Shown piece by piece: positions 33,871 to 47,200 of a DNA stretch of 64,000 nt. The first letter of the stretch is position 1. Every line of letters begins with the position of its first letter. Origin of the DNA: Gnetum montanum (taxonomy: Eukaryota; Streptophyta; Gnetopsida; Gnetales; Gnetaceae); contig MNCI01002706.1 in the NCBI GenBank assembly GCA_015680685.1, forward strand, positions 742,912 to 806,911. The letters run 5' to 3'. The position numbers and the translations under genes were made by a program. The notes beneath the pieces were generated by a model that ran no database searches, was not told where the DNA came from, and saw nothing but the letters and a program-made list of their open reading frames with translations.

Positions 33871-34419
33871 AACAACATTATAATTTTTCCCATTATATAT
33901 GTACAATGATATGATTAATTGATTAATTTATCGAAAGAAAATTAAAGAAATTGTATATTAAATTTAGAATTAGATAATGATTATGGTTATTCATTAACTA
34001 CTACCACTAGGTACCAATGTTGTCTTGAAAATATCTAGATGCATCTCCAAAACCTTTATGTATAATGAATTCTTATGCATGTGATAAAGCCAAGAAATTA
34101 ACAATATGTACAAAAACATGCCTTGTTGGTAGATGGAAGGTTGTTTTCCCCAAGGTTGAAGGAGTGTGGAGATCCTCATAGATTCCATACTATCATAACC
34201 ATTACCATACAACTACATGGCCTTGATTCCTTTGTGAATTTGTCACAGGAATATGTTGGCTTTTGGCAAAGAGTTTGCCTCCCTAGCTCTAACCACTACC
34301 TTTCTCTTCAAAGCAAGGCTTAGGGCAAGTAGGAGCATGTCTTAGTTCTTGTAAGGGAATGGTGTTGTGTGTATGCTAGTGCTCTCTCATTGCTTGTATA
34401 TGTGTGCATTTCATTGATC

Positions 34420-34580
34420 TATCACTTCTATGAATACTTTGCACATACTCACTATTCCCTTAACCTTAGACTATCACTTGTATGAATACTTTGCACATAC
34501 TCACTATTCCCTTAACCTTAGACTAACAAGTTCTGTGCACTTATGTTGTGCTTTAAGGTGCACTTATGTTGTGCTTTAAG
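34420..34580. repeat. Two short tandem duplications
   Basis: A 52-bp unit (tatcactt.tatgaatactt...) is present twice at 34420-34471 and 34472-34523 with one difference seen. A 23-bp unit (gtgcacttatgttgtgcttt...) is present twice at 34535-34557 and 34558-34580. Confidence 0.9.
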
Positions 34581-35173
34581 GTGCTGTGGACATTAAGGTG
34601 TAGTTCATCTTGAGTCTGCCCTCTTGAGTGATGTGATGCGATGCTTTTCAAGGGTAGTACCGTCACACAACATGCTTCCACGTGTCACTTCATTTCGAAA
34701 TATTCAGGTAAATATAATTAATAAATATCCACAGTTCAATACAATAATTATGACATGGAGCTATGGCGAGGCTGTCGTCTATTCAAATCATGCGGATGTA
34801 CAAAAGTTCAGAAGCATACACAAAATTCTGCTAGCCTGGCGTGAGCTAGAAACGTGGAAACACTACGCTGGAAAGAGTGTCATGATAACCTGTAAGGGTA
34901 AAAAAAAAGTGTACTTCACAGCTCTCATTCATTTCCATTTTTGGAATACCTTTCTTTAATTGTCTCCTACGTTACATGTTTATATCAATTGCTGTAAATT
35001 CGCCGGATACCAAGATTGTAGTAAACACAACCATTTACACTGGAACTTCTCCCGCATCCATGAGAATTTTGGTTTTCTTGCCTTTAGATGATGCATCCAG
35101 AACGAGAAAAGGGAAAAGATAAAAGCGCACAAAGAAATTTTGAATGTTTAACGTCGGACTGGCGACATGATAT
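34581..35173. other. Region downstream of the acyl-CoA synthetase gene
   Basis: Presumed to hold the 3' UTR and polyadenylation site of the - strand gene. No clear AATAAA was found within 250 bp of the stop; 'aattaaag' at about 34954-34961 (- strand) is the best near match. A 111-codon + strand frame (34624-34959) has no known domain. Confidence 0.4.
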
Positions 35174-35245
35174 TCAAGAGCCTAATTCAGAATACATATC
35201 TGATATCGCTTTTGCAAAATATTCCCTAGCTTGAGGTCTTTTAAT
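35174..35245 (-). CDS. LACS6: LACS exon 23 and stop
   Basis: [20 protein letters not shown] then LGS and TGA (35174-35176). Confidence 0.95.
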   Translation of the reverse strand: MKRPQAREYFAKAISDMYSELGS

Positions 35246-38200
35246 CTGCAGCATAGAAAACATGATTCAATGCACACCATGTCATGAACATTCTTTTCAG
35301 TTAAGAATTACCAAAACAGATCTCAAAATTTTTTAAAATGGATAGTACCTTAAATGTTGGCGTAAGAAGATCATTTTCCATGCCAAAAGGCTCAGCCACT
35401 AATGTAACAGCCTTTGCAAATTCAAATCCTCTTAGCTGTCAAAACCAAAACAAAGGGGTAAGGACGCATTTATAGCATGAGGATATTTGTACTAAAAACT
35501 CATTAATTTCTCTCTTTCATCTCAGTATTTCAAGCTTTCATTGTTGGCCTTCCTCTTCACAATTCCTGCAAGCCATATCTCCTGAGAATTTTTGCTCCCT
35601 ACAATATGCAATCAAACTAGTTTTAAATTTTTTTAAGCACACCTTAGCAGCCCGTCCAACAGCATCCATGTCGGCTAAAACAAAAGCTCTGGCACTAGCA
35701 TTTGCACACAGTTGATTCAAATCTTTATACTGTACCGGGAAAAAAAAGGAATACCTTCAGATTTAATTCTACAAAATTGCTGAAAATTTTTGAAGGAAAA
35801 ATCAAATTTCATTTTAAACATAATAAGAAAATATTTTTTAAAGTACAATGTCTTATTTATGAAAGTAACCTTTATTCCATGGGAATCCGCCCAGGCCTGT
35901 AAAACATCTGGCTCTATAGCAACAATTGCAACTAGTGATGAATTAAAGCTGTCACCTGTTGTTTAAAAAGTATGCGGTAAAATCAGCGTAAGTTTAAAGA
36001 TTCATAAGCTTTATTTTAACTAATAGGTGTAAAACGGTAAATATATCTCACCATATACAAAACACTGAGCAACATATTTGCTCTGCACATAAACATTTTC
36101 AATTTTTTCTGGAGCAATGTATTCTCCTTGTGCCAACTTAAAGATGTTCTTTTTTCTGCAATCACGAAATGTAACAAGTCAAACAGCAGGGAGATTCAAA
36201 GTCAAACGCCAAGGGCAAAATTCCGAGTTATAACCTTTACATGTATATACCCTCCCAAGTGATCACTATCATGCTCAGTTGTGTTGATATGAAAGACGAA
36301 AACAGAATAATAAATTATCAGGCTCAACTTAACAATCATGGGTGCAAGTCCGGGCAGGCTTCCCCTACCAATAAGTACTTCGTCAATTGTTACTGTTTCT
36401 GTGCCTATTGTGTTAGAAATAATGTAAATGTGCACCTCCTCACCCCTTCCTCTCTATTTCCTTTGATGTTAAGTGGAAAGTACTAGTAGTCTTTCTTCTC
36501 ATGTTGGTGTGTTGTCCTTGGTGTACTAGGTACTAGTGTTTTGTTTGAAGAAAAAAAGGTCTTAGAAGATTAGTGATGGAGCAAATTGCTAAAAAGATCA
36601 AGGAGCCAAGAACCTTCATGTGCAGTTCATGCTCCAAGAGGCAAAATCCTTTACAAAAAAATATAAATAGGGGTGAACCCATCCCATTGTAACTTGCCTT
36701 ACTTTTGCATCTTAATTGAAGTGAATAGAAGCTCTCCCTTCCTTTAAGTCTTGAGTGTTCTTGTGTAAGCTTTGTGTGATTAGGGAAGCTCTCTTAGCTT
36801 TCTCCTTTCTCTTTCCTTGCAGTATAGCTCTCTCAATTTAAGGAGTAAATCCCATTTTATGGGTTCTTCTCCCAAGTTATTGCAAGCTTTTCTCTCATAG
36901 TTTCTCACAATTTATGCATTCTCACATGGATGTTTTAATGTCAAGTTTTCTCAGGTTTCTGAAGTTATATGCATGTTTCCTCATGTTTCTAGTGAAGATT
37001 TGAAGAATTTAAAAGTAGTTTTATGCTTTAATTCAAGAGATTCACTCCCCATTTGTAGGTTCAAGGAAATTTCTCTCTATTTTCATGTTCATGTTCATGG
37101 GTTTCAGTCCTTTCATGTTACTTGGATGTAAAAGCAAATAAATCTATTTACATGCGCTTATTCCAAACTTCTTTAGCTTGTGAGAGTCCTTCCTCATGTT
37201 TGCCTCAAGTTTCTAAAAGCATTTGAAACCATTTAAGTGTGGATTTAAAGAGTTCATGCACATTTATGGTGGCTTTGTGCATTTTTTGCACACATAAGTT
37301 GAATTCAAGGCTCAATCTATGTTTATCTTCTAATTCAAGCTTGACTCACCATGTTTGGAGGCTGTAAAACATATTTCTAATTTTTGTTTCCATGTTTTGA
37401 ACCTCAAGTTTGCTCAGGTTGTGTTCAAAATCTCGTTTCAGTGTCATTCTGTGTGATGTGGACATCAAACAGGCTAATGTACCATCTCTCCAATGATGGG
37501 ACCTTTCCCTTGAGTTTTGGCATGTTTGGAGGTTCTTTTGGGCTGTTTTGAGATGCTCAGGTGATTTCGAGACTCACTGGAGACTTGTTGAAGGTGTTTG
37601 GAGGTCTAAGATCTCAAGACAAGCTTATTTCTTTGGAGCTTTGGTAGATAAGACGTCCCAGCCTGATTCTAGACATCTCAATTCTTTCCTAACATCTTAG
37701 CAGAAGCCAAGACATCCCATGTAAGACATCTCACATCAAGTCAAGACATCTCCTCTGCAAACAACTTTTGAGCAAGATGTCCCATTCTCCTCCAAGACGT
37801 CTCATATGGACATGAGACAATTTCCTACAGATTTTTAAAGATTTAAATTTTGAATTTCAAAAGGGAAGATGAAGAGACATGGGGGAAAGGTATAAATAGA
37901 CCTCTTGATCCTTCATTTTGACTAAGAGAGTCTAGGGAGAAAAGAGGTGAGTTGAGATAAGAGAGTAGAGAGATAGAATCTTGGCTAAGTGTCTTGGTTA
38001 TCATCCTTGTGAGTGTGATTTCTTTGTTTGAGTGTGGTGTGAGAATTGGATTGAATCTCATCTGTCATTGGGAATATGTGTTTCCTTTTTGCTGCAAATT
38101 TCTTATTTGAACAAGAATAAAGCTTTCATTTCCTTTTCTTGTTCAAAATTGTTGTTTTTGACATTGAGAGAGCTTGGATTGTGGAATCCAAGGATGCTCC

Positions 38201-41200
38201 TCATCACTCTATTTCCTGCAAGACCACCACTTTACCACCTCTTGTGGTAAACACACACACATTTCCAAGTGACCACAACCTCACCACAACCCATGTTGCA
38301 TAACCACCACCTTACCACAACTCGTGGAAGAAGACTACAACTCATGGTCTACTTGTGATATGTTTTTTAAATAGTCCTATGACTCATGGTCTACGCATGA
38401 GACAAATTTGAAATACAAGGAGGCACCATGGAGGCCAAAACATTTATCATGATCTGACCACAACCCATGGCCAGCTCATAGTACTCACAGAGTTCATTTC
38501 CTCTACGTTTTTATCAGACCACAACCCATGATGGCTCATGATATAACAACATGACTTGACCATGAGCCGTCGTCAGCCACCACAACTCATATTGCAGCCA
38601 CAAACTCCCAGCAACTCATGGTCAACTCATGGTGGCTCAAATCAACTCCAAGGAAGATAAAACTTCCACCATAGCAAACTCAGAGGGACCTTATTCTGCT
38701 GCCGGCCTCTAACATGTTGTAGGCTATTTTCTTGCTTGAATAACAATGCAGAAATGATTATCTATCAAAACAACATTAAATTATTCAAAATGACATCAAG
38801 ATGAGAAACACCAGCTTGTATTTCTTTCAAAGGCAACAAGAACCGAAAAAAAAAAAACAAATTCATTTTTTCCTTTATGAGAGCATTCTCATATTCAGCA
38901 GCGTGATTATGTAGACATTATTCATTTTTCATTTATTGCTCAAAAATTTAAAAGCTTATTTCAAACTTATGCAGATTTAAGATGAGCCTAAATCTGTATC
39001 CTATGTGTTAGCCATTTCATAAAAATTCTAGACTTGCACTCTGCAATCCTCCAATAGTGTTTCAATTCCTTTAACTGGTTGTGTTTAACTGTGTATACAC
39101 TCATCAGTTATCTTCATAGTTCAAAAATTCGAACAGTTCCTGCACATGGCTCAAGTTTTGATAAAAAAAGAGAAAATTTATAGAAAGATTTCAATCCTTT
39201 CATCCACTTGAACAATCACTTTAGTGTGAAATCCCAAAGTTATGCACTCAGAACAAATGAATCGATAAGAAATTAACAATGTATGAATAACAGAGTTACC
39301 TTAAAAGCAATGAAACAACAAAATATCATAGTATCATATTTAAAAATAATGTATCATTCACCTGCAGATGAACATATTCTTCTGTGCGACACTTCAAACA
39401 GTTTTAGAAGGGTAAGTGAACCTGCCCAAACTTGAGTCCAGGCAGGCTTACCCCTGATAGTTAAGTTGGGCCGTAGTAATTTATGTTCACTGAAATTCAT
39501 GAAAATTAAAATATATTCTTTTCCTAAGTCTCTACTCGTTTAATCAAGATTTGTTAAAGTAAAGAAAGCAAATACCAGAACCAGTGGCAAACGATGCTTC
39601 TTATTTTGCTATCGTTTACAATTTATTACTGAACCAGAAATTTCAACGCACAGTTAAAGCATAAAAGTGATAAATACGGTTATGGAATAAGGATGATCAC
39701 CTGTCAATAATCTTCAACTGTCCATCAGGTAACCAAAGACCGATATCTCCAGTATGAAGCCATCCTTCATCGTCAATTATTTCTTTCCTGGAATTATGAA
39801 TATAATTCCGTTAACCATATATTAAAGGAGGACGCTTTACAAAGATGGAAACACCTAATCTTGAAAGAAGCTAGATACTGCTTGTAATCAAAGGAAATGA
39901 AACTTGGAGCGCAGGAATATTACGTCTGAATTTCATCTTTAAAGTATCCCTTGAAAACAGTAGGCCCCCTAACACAAATTTCACCACGGGGAAAGGGTTT
40001 GTCATCGCTTTTATAATTCATTTCTTGGACATCTTCCAGCTTCACTTCTGCAAGATATTTAAAAACTTTATGTTAACCCACTATGAAATGTATAAAAACA
40101 ACACAACACTGCAAGAGATGCACACGTACCACATGCAGGATTTGGTGACCCTACATGACCGGATAACATATCACCATCATCAGCAAGAGTAACGCTACAA
40201 GCGGCCTCAGTCATCCCATATCCCTCTGAGACTCTCCCACCAAAACAGCTGCAAATAAAAACAGAACTAGCTATAAGACACACACTGCCAACATCTCAGA
40301 GATTATTGAAAGAGCATGAATTACTCAATGCCCAAGATTGGAAAGCATACACTCTTAGAAAATCCATAACTTCAGAAGATAATGGTGATGCGCCCGATAT
40401 CATCATCCGGACACGACCTCCCAGTCTTGCTTTAATTCTATTAAACACCAATCTGTCCCAAATTGGAGAAGGAACTTTTCCTGCAATGGGAGAAGTAGAA
40501 GCTCAATTCAATCAAACGCATATAGAAAGTTCAAAGAACACACAGTTACTATGCAGAAATAAATTGTTTAGTTTCGAAAGTAAATAAAAAGCATACTCTA
40601 CTTTCAACTTAGGTATTTAAAAATATTTTTATGGGACTAAACAGGTTCCTCTTAAGAGGAAAAAGCCTTAGCAGGAGTCTTTAAAAGCATCGTTACTAAA
40701 CATCTTTAATGCATATACTAATGTATGATAAAAACATACCATTGAGAATAGCTTGTTTTTTAGCATTAAAAGCAGCATTAAAAAGCCTTTCACGGATTCC
40801 ACCAGATGTTCTTACAGCATTCAAAATTCTGTTTGACCAAAATAGTGAGCAGGTCAATGTATAAACCGTTGATGCAATCTGAAAACTTTATAGGTTGGAG
40901 TTAAAAAACTTAAATTAAATTTCATTTTAATGACAGTTTTCCTTTATAATACATACCCTGAATGGATCCGATTAAAAAGTCGAGGCACACTTACAAAAAT
41001 TGTTGGCCTCAATACTGAAATGTCATCCAATAACTTCATATGATCCTGTAAAATTATTTGCCGATCAGAACAGCCCTCAGTGACTCCATAAAGAGAATCA
41101 TAAATTCATAATTATAGCACTGCACTGGCAGAGATCCTATAGGACTTTCATTGTCTTATTCAAATTTCCACAGCTTTCATCACATTGTATTCTAAGTATA

Positions 41201-44200
41201 CAGAACAATTGTTTTGATCTGAAATTCAAAACATGCTGTAAGATAATCAAGCGCACGTTTTAAGTACCCTCAGAAAGAATTGCTTTTTTACTTGCACATT
41301 TGAATTTTAAAAATTCTTTATTAGAAGAAAAGAAACAAAAATATTCATCTACATTGTGTAGTTCTTCTATAGCACACTTACATTCCAGACAACGGAACAT
41401 GCTTTTAAACATCGAGAATTGATCACTTAACTTCCAAAGTAGAAGAGGAGAAATACACCAGTATCAGGATTGATGATGAGTAACAAGAAAACGTAACTAT
41501 GGAGTGCAAGTTTCAGAAACAGTGCTATGGAAGAACAAAATTGATAAAATTGAGAAACAAAATTGGGGAAAAGGAGGCCAATCATGCAAAAGGATAGACA
41601 GATTGTGAGAGATGTCCCAGGGCGGTGGTTCTCCTAGGCTGTCCCCATGGTTTGGGGGCCATGGAACACTTTGAGGCACCCTCAGGTGACTCAAGTGTTA
41701 GAAAACCCATCCTGGCTTGGCAGTACCAAGCTAGCAACAGGACACCCACCTGTTGTAACTCTCTTCTAAGTCCTCTTCATCTCCCCCCCTCACCGTGGAG
41801 AACTACATGGCCCTGATTCTATGGCAGTCGTAGATATGTAGGCAGCCAAGATTGGATAGTTTTGGTGCAGTGACAAGCCACACCTTGTACCAAATCGTGA
41901 GGGATTTGGGGGTGAGGCACCTTCCCTTGTAGGTGCATCGTTTCCCCTCCCACCGATGTTGTCTACAAGGTTGTGTGTGTGCTTGTTTGCATGGTCCTCG
42001 TTTTGGAGTTGGTTACCCTCTATGAGGTGCGTTGCCATATATGTTAAGAAGTTGTGATTCTACTTGCACTCACTCTTGAGTTGCTTGCTTGCTTGAGCCA
42101 TATTCCCTAGGTCTTCCACCCTAGATCCATTGGATCTTAAAGAATTCATTGGGGTGCCAGACAACATCGAGGCAACATTGTTACAGATGGTATCGAAGCG
42201 TTTTTGAAATTGTGTTGTGATATGCATGTGCATTGAGGTTGTTTGATTAATGGTCCCTTCAGATTGATACCTGGGTGATCTAGGATCATATCCTCATATA
42301 TTCTTTGAAGAGTTGCCTTATGGCAATGCTTTATGCTCTTCATGAGGGGACAAATGTTAAATTGTGAGCAATTGCTGTATGTTGCTCACCTTGAGGATGT
42401 AAACGATTGCATTGTGGTGATGTTCTCCACTTGTTTACTTGTGGTTGGACTAGTTGTGATTGTATGTGAAATGGTAGAGAGGAGTTCTATTAGCAACTCA
42501 AGAATTTTGTTGCTCAAGGAGCTCTCGTCTCTGGTCTCCAGTGATTCATCTGGGATGAATCAGACCAAGTCTCCACTTCGGTTTCCACCCAGATGACATG
42601 TTTCGAGATGGCATTTGTTGAATTGTGTAGGATAGGATATCCTTGCACTCCCACTCACCCTAGATACAGTGAGTGTGGGAAAATACAAATTGGGACAAGA
42701 TGGTTCCCAGGTACCTCAGGATGGAGGTCTTTCGGATAGGTGCTCTTGGCGAGCCTTGTTCTGGGTGGATTGAGACCATTGCCGGTAGACTCTGTACGCT
42801 CGTGTTTGCAATTGTATGTTTGTCTATTTGTATATGCGTGTCTTCTTGGTTGCGCTTTCAAATTCTGCATGCATGTTATCTTCGTCGTGTCTATCGTTCG
42901 TAATGCAAGGCTTGGTGTTCTACACGGTATGATGACTTATTGTTGGGAACGTTGAGGATGCATTTTGAGGCCATTTGTGTCATCCCAAAGATAAATGTTT
43001 GTTGTCTTGTTTGACAACTTGTGCGTGAGGCATGATTGCCCTTGTTGTTGATCCTTGCGAGTTGTGCTCCCTTATTTGAGCTGGTTGTGTTGCCCTTGGG
43101 TTTGTGGCATCACTCTTTTGATTGGTAACATTTCTTGGTCACCTTGATTCGAAGACTACTGGTGTGGGTCATCCTATGGTTGGTTCTTGTTGAGACCGCA
43201 CCTCTTTTGATGAGAGTCTTCTTGTGGGTGCATCCTTCGTGATGTTGCTTGTCGTTGCGAGAATTGGTTTTATGTAGACTTGTTGTTTGAGAGACCTCGG
43301 TCTTCCACCTTATTTTTGAGTTGAGATGATGATTCCCTATTGCCCATGCCTCATATGATTGTGCTGAGATTTTGATCCTGGTTGAAACCAATGTTAGTTG
43401 CTGGGAATGATTGTTGTGTATGAATCTTGGAATTCTGAGAGTGTGCTATCTCTCTCTTGGTGTGTCTCATGATGAAATCATTTGTTCGAGTGGGGATCTA
43501 ATTCATCCATCAATGTTTTGCATGATTGATCTCTATGCATGTTGCTAAGGTCCTGATTTTTATGATGTGCAAGAGTGATATTACTTTGTTATATGATCAT
43601 GTTTGATGGTTGTGTATGAGGATGATGTGATGATCGTGTTCCTGCTAACTTCTATGTTTCTGAGCTTTTGTCTCAGTGTTTGCAGGTAGCACAAGTACAA
43701 AGATGTAGCCAGTGGTGACCTCAGTTGATTTTGTGAGCACTATGTCTATGGGGAAGATATGTGCTCTTGAGACCTTCATGAATTGATTATTTGGTCTCAA
43801 AATCCCAACATTGGGTTGCGGATTTATCAGTACCTTGGCTATGATGGATCAACAGGTACATTATGATTTGTTTGCCTCTCCGTGCTAGGTGAGCACTAAT
43901 AGAGGACGGGGATTAGTCCTAGACCATACAGATATTGGGCTAGCAAATGGCATGAAAAGGTATCCTTGGCCATGCCAAATACTAATGGCCCAGGAGTGGC
44001 CAATGCATTGAGGTCCCACTATGGCAGGGTGGTGGATACTCAGTTGGCGTGTTTCGTTATTCGATTGTTGCATTCGTGTCTCAAATTGTTTTCGTTCGAT
44101 GGTAGCCATGCAGTGGGTTTAGTGCGATAGTCGATCATGTACGTTTTGAGACAATGGAGCAGTGACAGATGATCGTTTATGCTTCATGACAGAGACAGGT

Positions 44201-47200
44201 TTTTCTCAAAACAGCATGGTTCTTTCATGGTATGCTCTTGGTGGCCTAAATCCTTCAGCCTAGGATGGGCTTGGGTAGTTCATCCTATAGCCTTTTAGGC
44301 CTGGGTAGCATTCCCAAATACCATGTATGTTCCCATATAAATGTGTTCCTATCCCCAAGTGTGTGAAATGTATCCTTGTGATATTCTCAATTCGACTGTA
44401 TGCACTCAAAAGTGCTACATGTATTGCCCTATGTGACTCAATTGTCTCCTGGTTGTAGGCCTATGCCACACCCTGTGGCAAGGCCAACCTTGATGTATGG
44501 TGTTTTTCCTAGTGCTTGTTTTGAAGCACCCTTGCTATATGTTGTAAATGGCCTTTGTACCTTGATGTATAATTCTGTTGAAAACCTCATGAGAAATTCT
44601 TAGTTGCGATACAGTGTTGTAACGAACGGACCAGGGCATGTCCTTGCCCATTGTGCTCTTGAATCGGTGCCATGTGTTCTTGGTGATGTTGGCATGCCTA
44701 GATGGTGTGTGCTTTGGTGAACGTACTTGAGACAGGACAAATCTTAGGAACACTTTCCCTTGTGTTCCTAGACTGGCAAAGATCTTGTCCACAGATGATT
44801 ATCAATGGTGGTATGTAGCCTAAAATACAAACAAATTGGTTCGATGTGCTTGATCTTGATAACGGGTGCTTCACTATGGCCATGTGAATTACAATGGCAG
44901 ACAAAAATTTAATTCAATGTGATGCTGCAATGTCTAGTTGTGGAGTAGAGTTGAGTTCTAGTATTGGCACCTAGACTCACTCTTCCATGATGGATGCGAT
45001 CGTGGAGCAGCTTTGCAAATGTTGGGATGGTGGTCCATCCTTGAATAAATGATGTTACAGATACAGAAATTGTGACTTCTTTTGGTGGCCTTGCTTGGTG
45101 GGCTTGAATATGCTCAAAACAATTGAGCCTATGCTCTCAGGATTGGGGGGCTTCTAATGATTGTGCATGTGGGCGTGCTTTCATGACAGATTGTTTTTGG
45201 TGCTTCTGAGGGCTATGGTGCGCTCTCATGGCTTGGGACTTATTGGTCCTTTCGTGGTCTATGGTGTGATTCCATGAGAGGGGACTCATTGTGCCTAATA
45301 GGCTATGGTGTCTTGCCAAATTTTTCTGTGTGCTCTGTCCCTTATGTACACTGATGTATCACACAGTCCCTCCCTAATGTATTGTCCCATGTCTCTGGTG
45401 TAATGTTAATTCATGTTGGTGTTCTCACCTCCCTGGTGGGATAGTAGAGTTGAGCATGATATTACTTGGTGAATCTGTAATTCTATGAGGGGTCATTCTC
45501 CATTCAGATGGATGCCCTCTTTAGTTCCTGAAATAATAAGGCAGGTGGTATTGAGACGGTTGTCTCCTATTTGGGACCTAGAAGTAGTTTGGGACTTGTT
45601 CCTAGCAGTTGCCCCATGTTCGTGAACTCTTGGGGTTTGTTTTCAGACAGAATGTTGTTACCTGGGTGAAATTCAGGGAACCTCCTTTGTGAGGCCACGC
45701 TGTTGATGTTCGTTCTTGTAAGCAAGGCATGATCTTATGTACTCACTTGGCTTTTGGGGGCTTCAGAGGAACTTCCTTGTTGGGGTTCTTTGGTAGACCA
45801 CCCTTATTGTAAACCCTTCGGGGATGAATCGTGTAGTGTTTTGAGTTGTAACTGATGTTGGTGAAGCCCATTCCATGTAAAACTATCTTGAGGACCCAGT
45901 CCTCCTATGGGCAAAATGTTGTTGTTGACTTGTGTCTATCATTTGGGTTGAATGATAATAGGTAGTGGTGCGGCCTTGTCCACCACAATTGATGTAAACG
46001 GGCTCAACTGGGATGTATGAAACAAAAACCCAAATCTCCCAAGATGAAACAGAAATCCCTCTTGATAAAATCTCAAAGCGATGAACTGCTTGGTGTCTCA
46101 AGTTGTTCTCAAGGTGAAATTGAATTTGGGTAAGACTTGTGAACCCATGTCTTCCCTCAGCTAGTGACAGTGACAGTTCAACAATATGGTTCTGCTGGCT
46201 ATATTGACTACTTGGGCATGTATTATGGGTAAGGTGTAGCTGGGCTGCTATACTTACCTATGGAAGAAACCTCCCAAAGAGGATCCTTCCTTCAAGTGCA
46301 AAAATCTAATGAAAGGTGTTGATCATGAGATTGGCACTTGTTCTTGATATAGTGGGGAAATTCAAATTTTGGGAACCCCAATGTTCCTTGGAGAATTCAT
46401 GATCTGGTTGCTCTTAGAGGTGACTCTATATTCTTTCCTGGACCTAGTGTTCAGAAAATGGTGCTTGTCCCATAACTTGGAGTGGGAAGGATAGCTTGTA
46501 TGTAGCAAGTGCGGTTGATCCTTCTCCATGAATGGGATATTATGGTGTCATTCGATGATGTGCTTACAGTTGACATGAGGTAGGTGTATGGAGGATTGTC
46601 ATGGGGTTGGCTGCCCAATAGATCCTCCACTTGTTCTAACATTCAAGTAGGCATTCTCGATGTTGGACAATCACAAGAGGTGCTGATGATAGTTTGGACT
46701 TGTTGTTTGATAGCCTCTTGGAGATGTTTCCAAACAGATTTTTGGATCTTTTCTCTCGTTGTGGCTATGGATTGCTGTTGGATGGTGAATTGAGGCATGC
46801 GATGTTGGTGTCTACGGATGGCAAGGTCAAGCTCAAAAGATCTACCCTTGTACCTTGTTTGGAAGGGAGAACATGCTTGACTCCCTTCATGCAAGCTTGA
46901 ACAAACATGATGAAAAAAAATGTGCATGGTACCGATGCACGTGGAATCAGTGCTTAGATGGTTGCACTGGTGAGACCCCATGGGTCTAGATGTGAGTAGC
47001 AAAACATGGAGTTCTGGCAAGCGTGAGTTGCTTGCGGAGACATGGCTCTTCGGAGCATGTCCTCCCTCTCGGTTTGATGTTCCCAAGTCCCTCACCATGG
47101 GTAGTGGCCCTAGTGAGCCCTCAAAAAAAAATCAATGGGTACTGAGATGCCATTCACAAAGGAACTTAGCGGGACTTGCAGAAGAAAAGTTGTCTTTTTG

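Larger units (their letters stand above)
36490..38720 (+). mobile_element. LTR-derived insertion in intron 18 (family-B-like)
   Basis: Contains two + strand TATA boxes (about 36662 'tataaatagg' and 37887 'tataaatag'), T-rich leader-like sequence, and the same phased AGACATCT array as family B LTRs upstream of the second TATA. No pol coding. Probably one or two solo or truncated LTRs; ends not determined. Antisense to the host gene. Confidence 0.6.
36321..39478. repeat. Short inverted repeats flanking the insertion in intron 18
   Basis: 36321-36358 (ggctcaacttaacaatca...gggcagg) matches the reverse complement of about 39421-39472 (ggcccaacttaactatca...gggcagg), with about 15 bases missing from the left copy. 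They lie on either side of the LTR-derived material. They may be ends of one mobile element or two copies of a short repeat in opposite orientation. Confidence 0.5.

Noticed and set aside
40306-40587. 93-codon frame on the + strand
   Set aside because: Antisense of LACS exon 15.
46643-47098. 151-codon frame on the - strand in intron 12
   Set aside because: Lies in the non-coding interior of the LARD-like element, no known motif; A/C-rich strand gives few stops by chance.
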